Source: Anaerolineales bacterium (lineage in GTDB: Bacteria > Chloroflexota > Anaerolineae > Anaerolineales > UBA4823). Taken from it: a stretch of DNA of 64,000 nucleotides. Below, in pieces: positions 1 to 8,266 of this stretch. A program made the translations under genes and the position numbers. The stretch lies in contig JAFGQI010000112.1 of assembly GCA_016935755.1 (NCBI GenBank), positions 1-64,000 on the forward strand, in the 5' to 3' direction. The notes beneath the pieces were generated by a model. That model saw only the letters and a program-made list of their open reading frames with translations, ran no database searches and was not told where the DNA came from. How positions within the stretch are numbered: position 1 is the first letter of the stretch; each line of letters starts with the position of its first letter.

Positions 1-64
1 CGGCACAACAAATGTTAAAGAATTCAGAGAGGAGGAATCCACCTTAAATCATGTCACTTTTTTG

Positions 65-304
65 TCAAAAAACCTTGACCACCTCAGTACATCCAAAGAA
101 TACATCGCCAATTTCACATTGATGTTTATTCATATGCTCATCAACCCAGTAATCACCACTGGATAACAATCTATATACGGTTACTGTAACATTTGTTGGC
201 GGCGTAACTGTATAGACTGGAGCGCTAAATGCGATTGAATACTGTTCAACTGTCAAAATAAAAACGATGAAAAAGACAAACCAAGAGTAACTTTTTCTTA
301 ACAT
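65..304 (-). CDS. Small exported hypothetical protein (79 aa)
   Basis: Not recognised. An N-terminal hydrophobic segment (about residues 6-28, SYSWFVFFIVFILTVEQ) looks like a signal peptide or anchor, followed by a short extracytoplasmic part with two cysteines (QCEIGDVFFGC) that could form a disulfide. The open frame extends upstream to a TTG at 358, but the ATG at 304 follows a GAGG ribosome-binding site by about 9 nt and starts 11 nt after the stop of the upstream propeller gene, so it was chosen. Probably co-transcribed with that gene and exported to the same compartment. Function unknown. Confidence 0.6.
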   Translation of the reverse strand: MLRKSYSWFVFFIVFILTVEQYSIAFSAPVYTVTPPTNVTVTVYRLLSSGDYWVDEHMNKHQCEIGDVFFGCTEVVKVF

Positions 305-315
305 TATTGACAACC

Positions 316-1653
316 TCACGGGTTCACTTCTACCATGCATAAGGGGCCGTTCCAGCAACTTAGTGCGATAAATTTTCCATTAGGCGACCAAGCTAAATTC
401 ACACCAAAATCACCTGAATGAAAATTCACTTCTGGTAACATACGCTTTGATTGTCCAGTAGCTACATCATAAAAAATCAAGCCATAAACGTTGGCACTCT
501 GATATTTGCCAACAAAAGCATATGTTGCCAGAACTCTGCTATTTGCTCCCCAAGCAATTTCTGTGAAATAATGACGCTCTGAATTGTATTCAGAGGCAAT
601 GTGATTAATCTTTCCAGATGTGACATCTACTATAGCTAAATCAATAAAAGATAACGGTCTTTCGCCATTCGTTACTAAAATGGCTAAAAAGCGACCATCA
701 GGGCTCCATTTTGCATCATAAGGCCATAATTGACCAATTTCCCCTTTAAAGCCTAAATCTATATTGCACAATTTACCAGTTGTTGAGTCAACTAAGAACA
801 AGCCCTGATGATCGTAAATCGCTAAATACGTTCCTGTTGGATTCCATGATAATTGCTTTGGCTGATAATAGTTATTACTGGTTTGATCAGAAGAATCGTC
901 ATTCACAACAAAAACTATTTCTTGACCAGTCATTTCGATCGTTCTAATTTGTTGAGATTGATCACCACTATAAAAAGTAAATTCACCAACATTAGGATGA
1001 GCAGCAATATAAGGTCTAGATGCAATAAAAGACAACTTTTGTTCCCATCCACCATTACGATCATAAACCATTATTTTGTATCTTTGGTCAGAAATATATT
1101 CTGAGTAAGCAACCCCAATTCCTTGTTCCTCCTTAAACCAAATAGGCATCGAGCTATTGTAATTCCTTTCTCCAATGCTTTGTAAGCTGCCATTAGAGAT
1201 AGAGAACAATTCTATAGTTTCCCTTTGCGAACCTGGAATTGCATGAGAAATTAATATCTCGTTATTATTATCCAACCATTCGGCAATAGAAATGCTGGTG
1301 TCGCTTTCCAGAACGACCTTAGGTTCCGAAAGTTTATAAGACTCTAGAGGTGATGCTTTTTCTGAACTTGAGGTGGTCACAATAATAGGGCCACATTGCG
1401 GAACTCCACTGGCAGACGGTTCAGTCGCGACAATACCATCGACTGGCGAAGGATATGGCTGTTCCTTTGCAGGCGCAGAAACATCTGTTGCTTGTGTATC
1501 CGGAGGAGGATAAGTATTAGATAGATAATCCAGGTTTGAATTTGCAGATCGGTCTCCCACAAAAAAATCAAGGATACCTACCAAAGCCATAAAGAGCAAG
1601 CACAAGAAAATCAGATTCGTAATTCTACCGAAATACTCTTTCACTCTACTCAT
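316..1653 (-). CDS. Membrane-anchored PD40/TolB-like beta-propeller protein
   Basis: A 445-aa protein with one N-terminal membrane segment (about residues 13-32), a low-complexity Pro/Ser/Thr linker to about residue 85, then a propeller-like domain. Repeats with the PD40 signature are visible: LSWNPTGTYLAIYD, WSPDGRFLAILV and WSPNGKFIALSC. Such repeats form TolB-type or WD40-like propellers that bind ligands or proteins; no catalytic residues are apparent. Topology suggests the propeller faces outside. The start has an AAGGAG site 8 nt upstream. It precedes a small exported gene by 11 nt. The region is more AT-rich than the genes after 2.2 kb, which may indicate acquired DNA. Confidence 0.75.
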   Translation of the reverse strand: MSRVKEYFGRITNLIFLCLLFMALVGILDFFVGDRSANSNLDYLSNTYPPPDTQATDVSAPAKEQPYPSPVDGIVATEPSASGVPQCGPIIVTTSSSEKASPLESYKLSEPKVVLESDTSISIAEWLDNNNEILISHAIPGSQRETIELFSISNGSLQSIGERNYNSSMPIWFKEEQGIGVAYSEYISDQRYKIMVYDRNGGWEQKLSFIASRPYIAAHPNVGEFTFYSGDQSQQIRTIEMTGQEIVFVVNDDSSDQTSNNYYQPKQLSWNPTGTYLAIYDHQGLFLVDSTTGKLCNIDLGFKGEIGQLWPYDAKWSPDGRFLAILVTNGERPLSFIDLAIVDVTSGKINHIASEYNSERHYFTEIAWGANSRVLATYAFVGKYQSANVYGLIFYDVATGQSKRMLPEVNFHSGDFGVNLAWSPNGKFIALSCWNGPLCMVEVNP

Positions 1654-1906
1654 TTTCTAATCTCCTTGTTGTCACTCACCACTATTTCTCTGTCTCGAAT
1701 CGACCGGTTGGAGAAATTCGTCTAGTCATATTTGGCGGTCAATTTCTTAGGAGGTACTAACTTCACTGATTATACTGTATTCGCACTTGTATGGACAAGT
1801 CCTTGATAATATAACCCGAGTTGCTACCTTGGGTAGCTGAATAGAAAGTCCATGCGGCTTCTGGTAAGTAGAAGTTGCTAAAGCGACAACCGAGCCAGGA
1901 GATCAC
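1654..1906. other. Intergenic region with possible insertion-element end
   Basis: AT-rich non-coding stretch between the divergent propeller gene and the broken transposase. The ribosome-binding site of the propeller gene lies at its left edge. Near 1819-1839 there is an imperfect inverted repeat (ACCCGAG, 7-nt loop, CTTGGGT), which may belong to the end of the insertion element whose transposase starts at 1907. No RNA gene or further ORF was seen. Confidence 0.35.
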
Positions 1907-2047
1907 ATGGACAGCCAGATGGTAGCAGTCCTTTGCCTTTGCGACGATATCTTAAAAGCACTTTACCATCGAGTAGATCGCCAGTGTTGGATAACCGATG
2001 CCGAGATAATGACGATTGCGCTGGCAGCTACCTTGTACTTCAGCGGC
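1907..2047 (+). pseudogene. Truncated DDE transposase, N-terminal remnant
   Basis: The first about 47 residues resemble the N-terminus of IS982/IS4/IS5-type DDE transposases: LCDDILKAL, then a charged segment and the typical TDAEIMTIALAATLYFSG. After about position 2047 the reading frame continues but with no transposase-like sequence, and the catalytic DDE region is missing, so the element is broken. An AGGAG site precedes the ATG. The remnant runs towards the 3' end of the convergent DsbA-like gene. The exact IS family cannot be decided from this short piece. Confidence 0.6.
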
Positions 2048-2129
2048 GTTCAGGCCTGTTATTCCGCAAGAAATCCCCACTCACCGAAGAAGGCCAGCCT
2101 GTCCATTGCTGTGCAGGAACGCGAGTTCA

Positions 2130-2155
2130 CCGCCCGGCGCAGTTCTTCCGGGCGG
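2130..2155 (-). terminator. GC-rich hairpin behind the DsbA-like gene
   Basis: Perfect 8-bp stem CCGCCCGG/CCGGGCGG with a 10-nt loop, 25 nt after the stop codon of the DsbA-like gene. There is no clear U-tract, so termination is uncertain. Confidence 0.4.
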
Positions 2156-2179
2156 GCTGTGGTCAGCGCCCTGCCGCTG

Positions 2180-2908
2180 TTAGGGGATTTCGCCCGCTAA
2201 CTCTTTGTCGATGACTTCTTTGAAGACTTCGTAAGGCTGGGCGCCCACCACCGCGATCCCGTTGACAAAGAAGGTCGGGGTGGAGCGCACGCCCAGGTTC
2301 GAGGCGTATTCCAGATCCGCGTTCACCTCGGCGGCATATTTCCCGGATGTTAGGCAGGATTGGAACTGCTCCAGGTCCAGTTTTAGCTCCTGAGCATACT
2401 GGAGATAAATCTCCTCGCTCAGTTCGCTGTCGCTGAACAGCAGATCGTGAAATTCCCAGAAAGCCTTCTGCTCGTATGCGCAGTTGGCTGCCTCGGCGGC
2501 TGGCTGGGAGTTTGGGTGGATTGAGGTCAGGGGGAAGTCGCGGTAAACGAAGCGCACCTGGTCGCCATACTCCTGGCGAATCTGGTAAAACACTTCATTA
2601 TGCCAGCGGCTGCAGTAAGGGCATTCGTAGTCGCTAAATTCGATGATGGTAATCTTGGCGTTGGCAGGCCCCAGGGCAGGATCGTCATCCACCGGCACAT
2701 CATAGCGCCTGACATTTTGCTGGGTGGTTTGGGGCTGAGCCTGGGCAGCTTGCGGCGCGGCGGCGGGCTGTGCGCCTCTGCCCCAGAAAAGAAAACCCAC
2801 AGCCAGGCCCAGCACGAAGGCTGCTGGAACGAGCGCCATGTAAAAATGTGAGCGCTTAAATACGACGGTATCGTTGGGTTGGGAAGAAGGTGAAGGCAGG
2901 TCATTCAT
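2180..2908 (-). CDS. DsbA-family thioredoxin-like protein, membrane-anchored
   Basis: A 242-aa protein with a cytoplasmic N-terminus, one membrane segment (about residues 22-44), an Ala/Gln-rich linker and a thioredoxin_4/DsbA-like domain. The active-site pair is CPYC (Cys96, Cys99) in the context DYECPYCSRWH, and the cis-proline loop reads STPTFFVNG near residue 212. Family members oxidise or isomerise disulfides in secreted proteins or serve redox partners outside the membrane. There is no Shine-Dalgarno sequence. Instead an extended -10 box (TGATATAAT) ends 7 nt before the ATG, which suggests a leaderless mRNA. Confidence 0.85.
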   Translation of the reverse strand: MNDLPSPSSQPNDTVVFKRSHFYMALVPAAFVLGLAVGFLFWGRGAQPAAAPQAAQAQPQTTQQNVRRYDVPVDDDPALGPANAKITIIEFSDYECPYCSRWHNEVFYQIRQEYGDQVRFVYRDFPLTSIHPNSQPAAEAANCAYEQKAFWEFHDLLFSDSELSEEIYLQYAQELKLDLEQFQSCLTSGKYAAEVNADLEYASNLGVRSTPTFFVNGIAVVGAQPYEVFKEVIDKELAGEIP

Positions 2909-2915
2909 GGGCTGG

Positions 2916-2921
2916 ATTATA
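2916..2921 (-). promoter_or_regulatory. Extended -10 promoter, probable leaderless start
   Basis: TATAAT preceded by TGA (an extended -10) lies 7 nt upstream of the ATG of the DsbA-like gene. No good -35 box is seen, as is usual for extended -10 promoters. Transcription would start at or within a base or two of the ATG. Confidence 0.5.
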
Positions 2922-2969
2922 TCATGCCAGGTATAAAATCGGAGTTAAATTGTCTGTTATATCAGGAGT

Positions 2970-4388
2970 CTAGAGCGCCAGGCCCCCGCTGGTCAGCACC
3001 CAATACAGCAGCGCCAGGAGCGCGGCCACCCCCAGGGTGATCAAGATCAGGAAGACCAGCTTGACTGAATCGCGGGGTTTGAAACCGCCCACTTTGCCGG
3101 TTTGGCCATTGACCAGCAGGTGATATTCCTGACCTCGGTAGTGGTAGGTGCCGATCCACAGCGGCAGGAGGACGTGCTTGAAGGTCATCCCGCTCCACTT
3201 GCCAGCGCCGATGCGCAGGTCGCGTTTTTCATAGCCCACGGCGACCGTGCTGTGGAACTGAGGGCGGATGCGCTTCAAGACATGCTCGCGCCCCAGCAGC
3301 GAGGCGTCTGCAAGCGAGCGATCATAAATAATGGCTGGCCAGCCCGCCAGAAATTCGGGTTTGAACTCTTCCACATTGACCAGATCATAAGGCTCGATGC
3401 TTTCCAGTTCTTTCCAGGTCAGGGCGCGCACCCCCGGCACCAGGACATCGTTGAAGAACTGAGTCTCAACACCACTGATCGATTCCCAATGCTGGTATTG
3501 GCCGCTGCCCTGCCGCACCTCGCAGGACCAACTGACCTCCAGCGTGCCATCGAAAGTCCAGGCCGAATAATATGCCGGGCGCAGGCGCAGCCCCTGAGTG
3601 GCAGATAGCAGGTTGTCGGGCGAGAAGATGCCCCGGCCCAGCCAGTCTTTAACCTGTTTGAGGGCCTGCTGCTCGTCGATCTGCATCGGGATGATCACCT
3701 GCGGGTCCACCAGTTCGCCCAGCTCAGCTGACTCGATCATCTGGTTGGAGCCGCAGTAAGGGCATTGGCTGGCGGTTTGACCGGGAGGCAGCAGGCTCAA
3801 GGCGCCGCAGCGCTCGCAGGACAGGCTGTGCTGCGCCTCGGCCCAGCGGTGGCCGCGCGTGGTGGGCATGACGAAGTCCAGCACCTGCTCGGCCTGGTCG
3901 GCCACAGGAGCGGCTTTTCTGGCTGACTGCCCCTCCGGTTCTTCAATATTTACATAGCCGCAGTATTCACAGGAGAGCAGGCCCAGCGTAACCGAAAACG
4001 ACATATGACCGCCGCATTTCGGGCATAAGAAAGTCTGCGCATGGGCTTCTACATCTTCGTTGCCCTCCCTGGCGAGCATTCCTGCCCCCTCGGGCATCAG
4101 CCGGCTTTGGTCGATCTTGCCAGTCAGCAGGGCCAGGCCGCGCCGGGCAGCCACGTTGGTCGGGTCGCGCGCTACCGCCTGCTCCAGGTACTCGCGCTGT
4201 TCCTTGGGGTCATCCGTGGTGGCTGACAGCCACAGGTAGGGGCGGGCATCCATGGGGTTCAACAGGGTGGCGCGCGTCAGCAGGCGCGCTGCCAGGCTGC
4301 GCTGGCCGCTCTTGGCCGCAGTGACGCCGTCGCGCAGCACTTCTTCGAACTGCCGATCTAATCTCGAGGCGCTGAAGCTGCTGTTCAT
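2970..4388 (-). CDS. TPR and zinc-ribbon membrane protein of unknown function
   Basis: A 472-aa protein. The N-terminal about 100 residues look like a TPR-like helical repeat (ARLLTRATLLNPMDARPYLWLS). Two zinc-ribbon units follow: CPKC...CEYC near residues 121-141 and CERC...CPYC near 195-216. A long middle domain has no recognised family. A single C-terminal membrane helix (LVFLILITLGVAALLALLYWV) anchors it with the bulk in the cytoplasm. The architecture suggests a scaffold or nucleic-acid/protein-binding role; no enzyme motif is visible. TTGTAA-16-TACAAT lies 7 nt before the ATG and no ribosome-binding site is present, so it may be leaderless. Confidence 0.7.
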   Translation of the reverse strand: MNSSFSASRLDRQFEEVLRDGVTAAKSGQRSLAARLLTRATLLNPMDARPYLWLSATTDDPKEQREYLEQAVARDPTNVAARRGLALLTGKIDQSRLMPEGAGMLAREGNEDVEAHAQTFLCPKCGGHMSFSVTLGLLSCEYCGYVNIEEPEGQSARKAAPVADQAEQVLDFVMPTTRGHRWAEAQHSLSCERCGALSLLPPGQTASQCPYCGSNQMIESAELGELVDPQVIIPMQIDEQQALKQVKDWLGRGIFSPDNLLSATQGLRLRPAYYSAWTFDGTLEVSWSCEVRQGSGQYQHWESISGVETQFFNDVLVPGVRALTWKELESIEPYDLVNVEEFKPEFLAGWPAIIYDRSLADASLLGREHVLKRIRPQFHSTVAVGYEKRDLRIGAGKWSGMTFKHVLLPLWIGTYHYRGQEYHLLVNGQTGKVGGFKPRDSVKLVFLILITLGVAALLALLYWVLTSGGLAL

Positions 4389-4462
4389 GCCCGAGATTGT
4401 ACTGCAATTCTATGCTTTTACAAGGTTGAGAATCGACCAACGGTCGATCAGCGTGAAATCCC

Positions 4463-4675
4463 TCAGGTGCTGCCGGTGCTGCAAGAAGCAGCGGTGCTGG
4501 CGCCCAGGGAGAAAGAACCTCCCCCGCTTATTTTTGAGGCAAAGGTAGAAACCTTCTTCTTGATCTGCCGGCTGCCGCAAGCCGGGCAGGTCACTTCGCC
4601 GATGAGGCTGGAACTGCGCAGCAGTTCCTCGAAGGGCTGGTTGCAGTCGGCGCAAACGAATTCAAATAACGGCAT
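4463..4675 (-). CDS. FmdB-family zinc-ribbon protein
   Basis: A 70-aa protein matching the FmdB/CxxC_CxxC_SSSS family: start MPLFEFVCADC, first pair CADC, second pair CPAC, and a Ser/Gly-rich tail. Members are small putative regulatory zinc ribbons of unknown molecular role. An AGGAG site 7 nt before the ATG supports the start. It lies 74 nt upstream of the TPR/zinc-ribbon gene on the same strand, and that gene appears to have its own promoter in the gap. Divergent from the SDR gene. Confidence 0.8.
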   Translation of the reverse strand: MPLFEFVCADCNQPFEELLRSSSLIGEVTCPACGSRQIKKKVSTFASKISGGGSFSLGASTAASCSTGST

Positions 4676-4746
4676 ACTTTTCTCCTGATCAGGGTATGAT
4701 TCTTTGGTTAGATGAGCTTATTGCCAGAAGGTTACATAGGCTGTTG

Positions 4747-4752
4747 TATAAT
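4747..4752 (+). promoter_or_regulatory. -10 box of probable leaderless SDR promoter
   Basis: Consensus TATAAT ending 6 nt before the ATG at 4759, with TTGCCA 20 bp upstream as a poorly spaced -35. No Shine-Dalgarno sequence lies between, so transcription probably starts at the ATG. Confidence 0.5.
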
Positions 4753-4758
4753 CCAGGT

Positions 4759-5511
4759 ATGCGTTTACAAAACAAAACTGCTTTAATCACCGGCGGCACC
4801 TCGGGCATCGGGCGCGCCACAGTAGAATTATTCCTGGCCGAAGGGGCGAAGGTGGCCTTTACCGGACGGCGAAAGTCTCTGGGCCTGGAACTGGCGGCCC
4901 GCAGCGGGGCGAAGTTTCTCTATGCCGATCATCGTTTGAAGGAAGATTGCGAGCGGGTGGTCGCCGAGACCCTGGCGGCCTTCGGGCGCATCGACATCCT
5001 GTTCAACAACGCCGGGGTGGTGATCAAGGGCACAGCCGAATCGCTCTCCGAGCAGGACTGGCAGGATACCCTGGATTTGAACGTCACCGCAGTCTGGCGG
5101 ATGTGCCGCCTGGCGGCGCCGGTCATGCGCCAGCAGGGCGGCGGGGTGATCATCAACAACGCCTCCGATTGGGGGCTGGTGGGCGCGCCGGAGGCCCTGG
5201 CTTATGCCGCCTCCAAGGGCGCGGTCATCCAGATGACCCGCTGCCTGGCGCTGGATCATGCCAGGGATCACATCCGGGTCAACGCCGTCTGCCCAGGGGA
5301 TACCTTTGTCGAACGATGGATCGAGCAGGGCTACTACCGCGGCAGCGGGGCGGTCAGCGAGGCCGAAGCGCGCCAGAGCGACACAATCCCGCTGGGGCGG
5401 GTGGCGGAGGCGGCGGAAATTGCCCGCGCGGTGCTGTTTCTGGCCAGCGACGATTCAAGCTACATGACCGGCGCGGCGCTGGTAGTGGATGGGGGCAACA
5501 CCGCCCAATAA
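4759..5511 (+). CDS. Short-chain dehydrogenase/reductase (SDR)
   Basis: A 250-aa classical SDR, an NAD(P)-dependent oxidoreductase of unknown substrate. The Rossmann glycine motif is TGGTSGIG (about residues 10-17), the structural NNAG is present, and the catalytic residues are Ser in NNASDWG and YAASK. The C-terminus (YMTGAALVVDGGNT) is typical. Length matches the family. The frame is open upstream to 4696, but the conserved N-terminus begins at the ATG used here. It ends 13 nt from the convergent epimerase gene. The substrate cannot be inferred. Confidence 0.88.
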   Translation: MRLQNKTALITGGTSGIGRATVELFLAEGAKVAFTGRRKSLGLELAARSGAKFLYADHRLKEDCERVVAETLAAFGRIDILFNNAGVVIKGTAESLSEQDWQDTLDLNVTAVWRMCRLAAPVMRQQGGGVIINNASDWGLVGAPEALAYAASKGAVIQMTRCLALDHARDHIRVNAVCPGDTFVERWIEQGYYRGSGAVSEAEARQSDTIPLGRVAEAAEIARAVLFLASDDSSYMTGAALVVDGGNTAQ

Positions 5512-5524
5512 GTTCTGCTCTTAG

Positions 5525-6514
5525 CTACGGCAGCGCGGCTTCATAAGCTGCGATGATCTGGTCGACCAGGCGATCGAAGATCGGGTCGACTTCCTGGCGG
5601 CGCGGGTCAGCGTCATACCAGGCCATGATTTCCTCCGCCCCGCGCGCAAAGGGGATGGATGAGCTGGCAAACTCTGGCGCCAGGCGCTTGATCTTGCTGT
5701 TGTCGAAGATCGCGCTGTGGGCTTTATCTCCCAGTAAACTCTCTCCCCACACCGGGTCGAAGGCGGCGATAAAGTCGGACGGGATATGCACCAGATGCGC
5801 TTTGACCCCTGCCGCCCAGGCCATGATCTCATGGATCTGGTCCCAGGTCAGCCATTCATCCGAGGTAATGTGGTACGCCTGCCCGATAGCCTGCAGATTG
5901 CCGAGCAGGGGCAGGAAGCCGCGGGCGAAGTCTTTGTGGTGGGTCAGTGTCCACAGGGAGGTGCCGTCGCCATGCACAACCACCTTTTTCCCTCTGCGCA
6001 TGCGGTCGATGACGGTGTAGCCGCCATGCATGGGCAGCAGGGTTTTGTCATAGGTGTGGGAGGGGCGCACGATGGTCATGGGGAATTTTTCTTCCCGGTA
6101 GGCCTGCACCAGGCGCTCTTCGCAGGCGATCTTCTGGCGTGAGTACTCCCAGATGGGGTTATCCAGCACGGTCGACTCAGTCACCGGCAGGCTGGCAGGC
6201 GGCTTCTGGTAGGCCGAAGCGGAGCTGATAAAGATAAACTGCCCGCTGCGTTGGCGAAACAGGTGGATATCGCGTTCGATCTGCTCGGGCGTGAACGCGA
6301 TCCAATCCACCACCGCATCGAAGTGCAGCTTGTCCAGCGCTTTGCGGGTGGCGGCCAGATCGTTGATATCCGCCTGGATGAGATGCGCCCCATCCGGAGC
6401 CGGGCGGAAGCTCTGCCCGCGGTTGAGCAGGTACAGCTCGATGCCGCGCTCCACAGCCAGCTGGGAGCAGGCCGAGCTGATGATGCCGGTGCCGCCGATG
6501 AATAATACTTTCAT
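5525..6514 (-). CDS. NAD-dependent epimerase/dehydratase family protein (atypical extended SDR)
   Basis: A 329-aa extended SDR. The N-terminus MKVLFIGGTGIIS is the nucleotide-binding Rossmann motif, and YSRQK near residue 144 is the catalytic YxxxK. The overall pattern, with a C-terminal region resembling CSP41-like atypical SDRs, suggests a nucleotide-sugar or related substrate, but which one is unknown. A GAAAGG ribosome-binding site lies about 10 nt before the ATG. The 5' leader runs beside the terminator hairpin of the MFS gene upstream on the same strand. Confidence 0.82.
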   Translation of the reverse strand: MKVLFIGGTGIISSACSQLAVERGIELYLLNRGQSFRPAPDGAHLIQADINDLAATRKALDKLHFDAVVDWIAFTPEQIERDIHLFRQRSGQFIFISSASAYQKPPASLPVTESTVLDNPIWEYSRQKIACEERLVQAYREEKFPMTIVRPSHTYDKTLLPMHGGYTVIDRMRRGKKVVVHGDGTSLWTLTHHKDFARGFLPLLGNLQAIGQAYHITSDEWLTWDQIHEIMAWAAGVKAHLVHIPSDFIAAFDPVWGESLLGDKAHSAIFDNSKIKRLAPEFASSSIPFARGAEEIMAWYDADPRRQEVDPIFDRLVDQIIAAYEAALP

Positions 6515-6531
6515 AGTGATCTGCCTTTCGT

Positions 6532-6571
6532 AATAAAAATACCGGAGCCGATATTGACTGACTCCGGTATT
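6532..6571 (-). terminator. Rho-independent terminator of the MFS gene
   Basis: Perfect 10-bp stem AATACCGGAG/CTCCGGTATT with a 14-nt loop, followed on the minus strand by TTTTTATTA. It lies 34 nt after the MFS stop codon and just before the epimerase gene. A TATAAT sequence (minus strand, 6569-6574) overlaps the upstream arm and could be the -10 of the epimerase promoter. Confidence 0.8.
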
Positions 6572-6605
6572 ATAGCAGTTCGCGGCGCTGTGCGAATGAT
6601 TTACG

Positions 6606-7940
6606 TCAATCGCCAGTTTCTGCAGGCTGCAGCGCCGCAGGCGTGGCAGGCAGCTCAGTTTGGGCGACGGGTTCTGTTTGCGTTCGCCCGTCCTCGAAGT
6701 GCATCACCGCCGGGATGAAGAAGGCCACCGCGCCGATCAGGATGGTGACCAGGCCGCCAATCACATACCAGGTGCGTACGCCCAGCTGATCTGCAATCGG
6801 CCCGGCGACGATCAGGCTGAGCGGGGTCATGGCCGAAGCCACGCTGACCATCAGGGTGAACACGCGCCCCTGCATCTCAGGGGCCACCGCCGCCTGCACC
6901 GCCGCGATCAGCGGGCCGTTGACGATCGGATTAGCGAACCCGGTCAGGAAGATCAGCCCAGCCGCCAGCCAGAAGCCGGAGGCGGGCACCAGCCCGATCA
7001 GGCTCATCGTCGCGCCCATCAGGATGATTCCAGCCATGGCGGTCACCACCCGGCGGCGGAACCCGCCCCAGGCGCTGAGGGTCAGCCCGCCCACCAGCAT
7101 GCCGATCCCCCAGGCTGACTCCAGATAGGCCAGTTCCAGCGCCTGTCCTCCGAAGTGCCTGGTGACCAGGATAGGCTGCAAGGATCCGGCAGGGGTGAGC
7201 AGGAAGTTGATCAGGGTTGCCATGATCATGATAATCAGCAGGCCAGGCCAGGCCCACACATAGCGCAAGCCAGCTTTCAAATCCTGCCCCAGGGAAGTCT
7301 TGCCGTCGGGGGTCTCCGGGCTGAGGCTGCGGACAGGTTGGGGCACAGCGATGAACAGCAGCGGGGCGATCGCCAGCAGGGCGGTGCCGATATCAATGAA
7401 TAGAATCTGCTGCATCGGCATCACCGCCAGCAGCAGCGCTGCCAGCGGGGCGGAACCGATGCCCAGCGCGCCGTTGAGCACCTGATTGACCCCCTGAATG
7501 CGCGCCAGGTGCTCTTTGGGCACCATCAGCGAGGTGGAGGCCTGCATGGCGGGCCAGTGGAAGCCGCCGCCCACCGCGCGTAAGAACATGAAGACGTAGA
7601 TATGCCAGACCTGCACCTGGCCCGTCCAGAACAGGACGCCCAGCAGTAGAGTACAGATGGCGATGCAGGCGTCTGCAATCACCATCGTCCAGCGCCGGTT
7701 CCAGCGGTCGACCAGCGCACCCACCAGCGGGCCCAGGAAGACCTGCGGCAGCAGGGCCACCAGCGTGGCGGTCGCCAGCACGGTGGCCGAGCCGGTTTTT
7801 TGGGTCAGCCACCAGACCAGGGCAAACTGCACCAGCTGGCTGCCCAGCAGCGAGAAGGCCTGCCCGCCCCAGATGGTGAAGAAGCGCGGCATCCAGGATT
7901 GAGATCTGGCAGGGTTGGTTTCGAGCAGGTTGTCGTTCAT
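6606..7940 (-). CDS. MFS efflux transporter (MFS_3 / MefA-like)
   Basis: A 444-aa major facilitator with about twelve hydrophobic segments and the loop 2-3 signature GPLVGALVDRWNRRW. N-terminal sequence (FFTIWGGQAFSLLGSQLVQFAL) resembles the macrolide-efflux and enterobactin-exporter type. Function: proton-driven export of a small molecule, substrate unknown. The start at 7940 has AGGA about 10 nt upstream; the frame is open to 7970 without a better site. Expression is probably controlled at a consensus promoter (TTGACA-16-TATAAT) whose spacer is a palindrome, so a repressor is expected, but no regulator gene is adjacent. Confidence 0.85.
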   Translation of the reverse strand: MNDNLLETNPARSQSWMPRFFTIWGGQAFSLLGSQLVQFALVWWLTQKTGSATVLATATLVALLPQVFLGPLVGALVDRWNRRWTMVIADACIAICTLLLGVLFWTGQVQVWHIYVFMFLRAVGGGFHWPAMQASTSLMVPKEHLARIQGVNQVLNGALGIGSAPLAALLLAVMPMQQILFIDIGTALLAIAPLLFIAVPQPVRSLSPETPDGKTSLGQDLKAGLRYVWAWPGLLIIMIMATLINFLLTPAGSLQPILVTRHFGGQALELAYLESAWGIGMLVGGLTLSAWGGFRRRVVTAMAGIILMGATMSLIGLVPASGFWLAAGLIFLTGFANPIVNGPLIAAVQAAVAPEMQGRVFTLMVSVASAMTPLSLIVAGPIADQLGVRTWYVIGGLVTILIGAVAFFIPAVMHFEDGRTQTEPVAQTELPATPAALQPAETGD

Positions 7941-8001
7941 CTCTGTGTGTCCTTTCCAACCCGAGGCCATTGGGCGGCCCGATATCAGGTTGATATTGAA
8001 T

Positions 8002-8029
8002 ATTATATTGAATAATTCAATATTGTCAA
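8002..8029 (-). promoter_or_regulatory. Consensus sigma70-type promoter with operator in its spacer
   Basis: On the minus strand: TTGACA (8024-8029), 16-bp spacer, TATAAT (8002-8007), driving the MFS gene. The 19-bp palindrome ATATTGAAT-A-ATTCAATAT (8005-8023) fills the spacer, and one more ATATTGAAT half-site lies at 7993-8001. This is the layout of a repressor operator, as for ArsR-, MarR- or TetR-type proteins. Confidence 0.75.
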
Positions 8030-8266
8030 TGGTTTAATTTGATAAAAATCAACATTTATTTTATTTATATTAACCCCCCTTCTTGATCTATGATCGGCGG
8101 ATTTTCTGGATTGGGGCTTGAAAGCTGACCGAGAGCGCCTTCCAGATCCAATATCCCTATGATCTTCCAAAACTCGGCGAAGAGACTGCCCCAGAGAGTA
8201 TAATCAGCATAACATCCTGTGCTCTTCCACCCGTGTGATCATCCCTGATTGACAGGAGACTATTGT

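Noticed and set aside
2048-2200. Continuation of the transposase frame to 2200
   Set aside because: After about 2047 neither frame resembles a transposase, and the region holds the hairpin of the convergent DsbA-like gene.
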